From: Notamacropus eugenii
Taxonomy: Eukaryota; Chordata; Mammalia; Diprotodontia; Macropodidae
NCBI RefSeq assembly: GCF_028372415.1
Contig: NC_092878.1
Span: 137,180,250-137,244,249 of the forward strand
DNA: 64,000 bases
Direction: 5' to 3'
Below, one piece after another: positions 60,361-64,000 of the stretch. The notes beneath the pieces are model-generated. The model saw only the letters and a list, made by a program, of their open reading frames with translations. It searched no databases and was not told the origin of the DNA. How positions within the stretch are numbered: position 1 is the first letter of the stretch; each line of letters starts with the position of its first letter. The position numbers were made by a program, and so were the translations under genes.

Positions 60361-60719
60361 CCCATAGTGAGTATTGTATAATTAAAATGTTTGGGTGATC
60401 CCGAGGGAGAAATGAGAAAATGCTCCTCCCTCCCTTCTTTGCAGAGGTGGTAATATGGGTCTGGAACGTTGCATATGCTGGTCCACTTGGGGACGTGTTA
60501 ATTTTGCTGAATTTCTTTCTTCTCCTCCCCTGTCTTTATTACTCTTTGTTACAGAGAATGTCTCTATGTGTAGGAAGAGATATAAGTATATATTTGGGAA
60601 TTAAGCTGATATAAAAATATAACAAAAATTCAAATAAAAAGAACTTCTAGTCATAAAAATTCCTGCTAGATTAGGGGGTAACATTATTGAGATAAGTCAA
60701 AGTAAGACCTGGGTATCTA

Positions 60720-61225
60720 TTTTTTTCTTGTTGATTTGTTCAAATTTTTCCTTTATTTTATTCTTTTCTCTACACTCAAAGATCTCCCACCCCACCCCCA
60801 CCATGAAATGCTTCTTAAAATGTTATGAGATCATAGGCTTTCTCTCTTGGAAAAGGACAGGTCAGAATGTCCAATCCCTTCTATCTATGTGTCAATACCT
60901 TTCTCCTCCATCTTCAGATATTTCTGATACTGTGACTTCTCCTCTGATTGGTAAATTCCTTTCCAAGTCCAAATTCCTTGCCATTTCTGGACTGAAAAGC
61001 CTGGCTAGCTATTTTCACATTTCTCCTGCCTTTGCTCATGACTTTCTGGACTTTGCTCCTCACCCCACCTTCTCCTCTGGCTGCCTTGTATGTGTTGGCA
61101 TCTCACATTAGATTGCAAGTTTTTTGAGACTAGAAACAGAAAATATTTTATTTACTTGCATTTGTATTCTTAGCACTGATCACAGTGCCTGTCACATAGG
61201 AAGCACTTAGTAAATTCTCTCTGTC
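60720..61225 (+). mobile_element. L2 remnant next to exon 7
   Basis: C/T-rich body followed by the L2 3' end: gattgcaagttttttgagac, cttgcatttgtattcttagc, acagtgcctgtcacatagga. It ends about 34 bases from the exon 7 donor. Confidence 0.65.
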
Positions 61226-61258
61226 TGAATAAAAACTCTGCATTTCTCAGTCACATAC

Positions 61259-61394
61259 CACCAAAAATACATCCTTTCCAGGTGCGTCCAGTAAACACCA
61301 GTAGGGGATCATAGGTGAGCATTTTTGATGCTGGAGGATCGCCAACTACCACGCTGGTCCCATAGTTCATATGGCAAGAAGCCAGGGCATCAAC
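61259..61394 (-). CDS. ADH7: ADH7-like exon 7 (coenzyme domain to catalytic domain)
   Basis: The exon is bounded on the minus strand by an AG acceptor (CT at 61395-61396) after a T-rich tract and a GTATGT donor beginning at 61258. Length is 136 bp, entering in phase 0 and leaving after one base of a Gly codon. It encodes VDALASCHMNYGTSVVVGDP followed by PASKMLTYDP, LLVFTGRTWK and GCIFG. With a 374-residue chain these are residues 276-320. They cover the last strands of the Rossmann coenzyme domain (VVVG) and the return to the catalytic domain (GRTWKG). Phe309 fits class IV rather than class I, which usually has Leu. The odd residue is Asp294 (codon GAT after GGC), where remembered ADH7 and class I proteins read GVPP. 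No stop or frameshift is present. Confidence 0.93.
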
Positions 61395-61659
61395 CTGATA
61401 TACAAATGAAAGAGCAAATATGTTTCTTATGGTTTTGATCAGAATGGGAAGAGATTTGTGCCTTGTTCCATTGCCACCAATTAGCACAGTCCCCCAAATG
61501 AATGGATCACCAATCATGTATTTACCAGGCAACTGTGCTGGTTATGCCAAACAAAAGAGTACTTCCCCTCAAGAATGCTGCATTCAATGTGTATGTGAGG
61601 CAGCACTGACCTATACACATATAAGTATAAAGAAATCAGAAAGTAAACTCAAGGTAATT

Positions 61660-61860
61660 TAGATATTGGAGTAGGGGGAAGGCATCGACAGCTTGGGAGA
61701 TCAAAAAAGCCTCCTGTTGGATGTGGTGTTTGAGCTGAGATTGGAGGAAAACTTGACTTACAGTGACATAGAGATGAAGAGGGAGGTCGCTCCAAGCATG
61801 GGGTACAGCACATAGGCATGGAAAAAAGAGATGGCATGCCATGCCAAGAAACAGAAATAT
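61660..61860 (+). mobile_element. Old interspersed repeat (L3-like), copy 2
   Basis: gtttgagctgagattggagg, agagggaggtcgctccaagc, atggggtacagcacataggc. Same family as 34591-34880. Confidence 0.6.
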
Positions 61861-61920
61861 GTCCCCACATGTTTGCATAGATTTGGTTTCTTACATAACA
61901 AAACTTGTTTTGAATAGTGT

Positions 61921-62005
61921 AGAAACTCTGCATTTCTTAGTCCTCTGTCACTAAATATCTTTCCAGTAAAGGCAGGAAACAGAAGGAAGAATTAGAGGAT
62001 CATAG
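61921..62005 (-). pseudogene. Probable decayed duplicate of ADH7 exon 7 and its donor flank
   Basis: On the minus strand this stretch carries in order a CTATGATCC-CTA block, TGTTTCCTG, CTGGAAAG, TATTT and then GACTAAGAAATGCAGAG. Real exon 7 and its donor flank carry CTATGATCCCCTA, TGTTTACTG, CTGGAAAG, TATTT and GACTGAGAAATGCAGAG in the same order and nearly the same spacing. The strongest part is the 17-base match beyond the splice donor with one mismatch. The donor GT and reading frame are lost. The CTATGATCC part overlaps a common SINE motif and may be coincidental, so only the rest is counted as support. Confidence 0.45.
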
Positions 62006-62185
62006 ATTTAGAGCAAAAAGAGACCTTAGAAATCTTGCCTAGCCTGATCAGTTTATAGATAAGGGAACTGAAGCCCAGCAAAATGAAGTTGTTGCGACAG
62101 AGTTCCAAGGGAACATGTGAATGAGCCGGGATTGAAACTCAGCTCTGGTGTGCCAAAGTTTAGACCTCCAAATTCAGTATTTTTT
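62006..62185 (-). mobile_element. MIR3/CORE-SINE-like remnant
   Basis: atagatttagagcaaaaaga, gataagggaactgaagccca, gggattgaaactcagctctg. Confidence 0.7.
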
Positions 62186-62485
62186 TATTTAGTGGCACAC
62201 TGTTATTGAAAAAAAAAATCATGTTCACAATATTTCCATCAGTGAAATATGATCAAAACAATGTCACCAGATATACTGCCTGGCGTGAACCAACAATATA
62301 ACTATGGTCAAAATCTTGCCCTAGTGAATTTAATAAAATGGACTTTGTTGATTTTTCCATTAAAGAATTCAAATTAAATAGAAAAACAAATCTGTCCCAA
62401 GAGGTAACTTCTTGCTTCCCATAGAGAAACTGAGATTAATGCACATTACTTCTGAGTATTAGTTTCTTTGCCCCTTTACATTCCC
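62186..62485. other. No gene or repeat recognised
   Basis: Unassigned intron DNA. Confidence 0.4.
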
Positions 62486-62605
62486 TTTCCTTTCCTTTCC
62501 TTTCCTTTCCTTTCCTTTCCTTTCCTTTCCTTTCCTTTCCTTTCCTTTCCTTTCCTTTCCTTTCCTTTCCTTTCCTTTCCTTTCCTTTCCTTTCCTTTCC
62601 TTTCC
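62486..62605 (+). repeat. (TTTCC)24 pentanucleotide microsatellite
   Basis: A perfect 120-base run of 24 TTTCC units, followed by degenerate C/T-rich sequence to about 62740. The 94-codon Phe/Leu/Ser-rich open frame across it is an artefact. Confidence 0.99.
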
Positions 62606-63439
62606 TTCCTTTTTCCTCTCCTCTCCTTTCCTTCCCTTCTCTTCCCTTCTCTTCCTTCCTTTTTCATTCCCCCCTTTCTCTCTTCTCCCACTCTGTACTT
62701 ATCTCTCTCCCTCACTCTATTTCTGTCTCCCCCTCCTCCAGATATTTACTAGAAGCATAGTACTAGTCTCCTTGGCCAGGCACAGTTATTGTTTTAAAAG
62801 ATCAGTGTTTATTAGGAAATACCTAGAAAGAAATTATATTTATTACCATTATTACTACTAATATATAATAGAAACACATTGTTCTTACAAAAGAATAATT
62901 GAGCATGGCATTAGTTCCCTTGGCAGTAAACATAAATGCTAAGTGATGGAGCAAAGCCAAGAAACCATCATTAACTCAGAGATACTCACATCTAGGTCAC
63001 ACTAGGTCACTAGGGCATCAACAGTGAAGTGATCTCCTACAGACAACAGCAATCACCAGGGATTTGGACCAACCCTTCCAAGTTCCTCTTTTCCCAAAAG
63101 CCACACCCCTGGCCCAGCACTGTAGCCCTCTAGTTGGAGCTAGAACAATCACACACCTTCAGTAGCTAGATGAGAGGGGCTTTAATTTCCATTTGATACC
63201 TTGAGAGTAGGATCCACTGTGCTAATCTGAATGTTCATTTACTCAGGCTCAATTACACATCAGGGTGCAGAAATTCCAGATGGGAAAATGGGAAGGAGGG
63301 AAAGGATTTAGATTCCTTGGGAAGATGTTATAAGGCTTGCTGAAGACCCTTTGGTGTCCCCATAGCTTCCCTTTCCCCTCTCCAACCCTCAGGCAGATCA
63401 CTGAGGAAGGTTGAGCTCTGTGTGGGATCACTTTTCTTT
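62606..63439. other. No gene recognised
   Basis: C/T-rich tail of the microsatellite and then unassigned DNA. I looked for ADH exon 6 on the minus strand here and did not find it. Confidence 0.45.
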
Positions 63440-63705
63440 CCATTAGGCTGTGAGGTGGCACAGTGGTTATATGATGGACCTGGAGTCAGGGAGACCGGAA
63501 TTTAAATTTAACCTCAAAACCTTACTACATAGTTGGATGACCCTAGGTAAGTCATTCTCTTGATCTCAGTTTCCTTAGCTATATAATGGGAATTAAAATA
63601 ACAGCTAACTAGCCTAATTATGATAAGAACAAAATGAAAAAAATGTTTGTAAAGTGTTTTGCCAATCTTAAAATGTTACATAAATGCTACTATTATTATC
63701 ATTTA
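63440..63705 (+). mobile_element. CORE-SINE
   Basis: gctgtgaggtggcacagtgg, gacctggagtcagggagacc, tctcagtttccttagctata, aagtgttttgccaatcttaa. Confidence 0.85.
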
Positions 63706-64000
63706 AAATTCAAGAAAGTGCATATTTTCTTTGAATTGTTGATTGCTTGTAATTACTTGTCTACTTTAACTCAGATAATAATGCTGCAGAGCCATACTTG
63801 ACTTGTAAAGCTAATCATACACTTCAGATAGTTTTGATCAGTCTAAATTTAGAGATTGGTGGATGACTGAGCAAAAATTGCCCTCAACTGCTATGTCTAG
63901 TCAGGCTCAGACCAGGCTCCCCATCGCATCTTAGCTTTAGCTGGGACACCAGGGGTCATCTTGCACAGGAATCCTGGTATTGACCCTGCCACCAGGAAAC
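63706..64000. other. No gene or repeat recognised
   Basis: Unassigned intron or flanking DNA at the window edge. Confidence 0.4.

Noticed and set aside
62468-62752. 94-codon Phe/Leu/Ser/Pro frame
   Set aside because: Produced by the TTTCC microsatellite.
61400-64000. ADH exon 6 expected upstream of exon 7
   Set aside because: No 261-bp exon with a glycine-rich coenzyme-binding motif is visible on the minus strand, so it probably lies outside the window.

Overview
This is a 64-kb piece of a marsupial nuclear genome. It is AT-rich, gene-poor and dense in interspersed repeats. The repeats point to a marsupial: many opossum/wallaby-type CORE-SINEs (MON1-like), SINEs ending in an RTE-type 3' tail, a marsupial L1 lineage present in all stages of decay, BovB/RTE, old L2 and CR1/L3 remnants, and ERV solo LTRs. 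I cannot name the species.

The only supported protein-coding gene is on the minus strand. It is the 3' end of a class IV-like alcohol dehydrogenase (ADH7-like). Three coding exons with correct splice sites are visible: exon 7 (61259-61394, 136 bp), exon 8 (55897-56035, 139 bp) and exon 9 (48398-48422, 25 coding bp with stop). Together they encode an uninterrupted 99-residue C-terminus ending IRTVLTF. Exons 1-6 lie beyond the right edge. One processed pseudogene, RPL17 (16168-16717, minus), is also present.

Layout. 1-3.6 kb: SINEs and unassigned DNA. 3.65-7.6 kb: an L1 nested inside another L1. 9.5-11.8 kb: antisense L1 pieces. 12.6-13.1 kb: a long pyrimidine/CTT tract. 13.8-16.9 kb: one ancient CR1/L3 element broken into four pieces by an L1 (carrying a MITE), a SINE composite and the RPL17 retrocopy. 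17.7-21.7 kb: old L1 and BovB pieces. 22.0-24.4 kb: a decayed paralogue (block A) of the ADH7 3' region. 28.2-30.4 kb: two solo LTRs. 31.3-33.3 kb: a LINE with recognisable reverse transcriptase. 34-47 kb: L1, L2, CR1/L3, SINE and LTR pieces. 47.4-55.5 kb: block B, holding ADH7 exon 9 and most of intron 8. 55.5-64 kb: exons 8 and 7, introns, and a 24-copy TTTCC microsatellite.

The main non-routine observations are the block A/B paralogy (a fossil tandem duplication in an ADH cluster, with block A lacking the terminal-exon segment), a probable decayed second copy of ADH7 exon 7 at about 61.92-62.0 kb, and an Asp at position 294 where ADH7 and class I enzymes normally carry Val. I found no convincing previously undescribed system. 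Family and gene names rest on remembered sequences, because no database search was possible.
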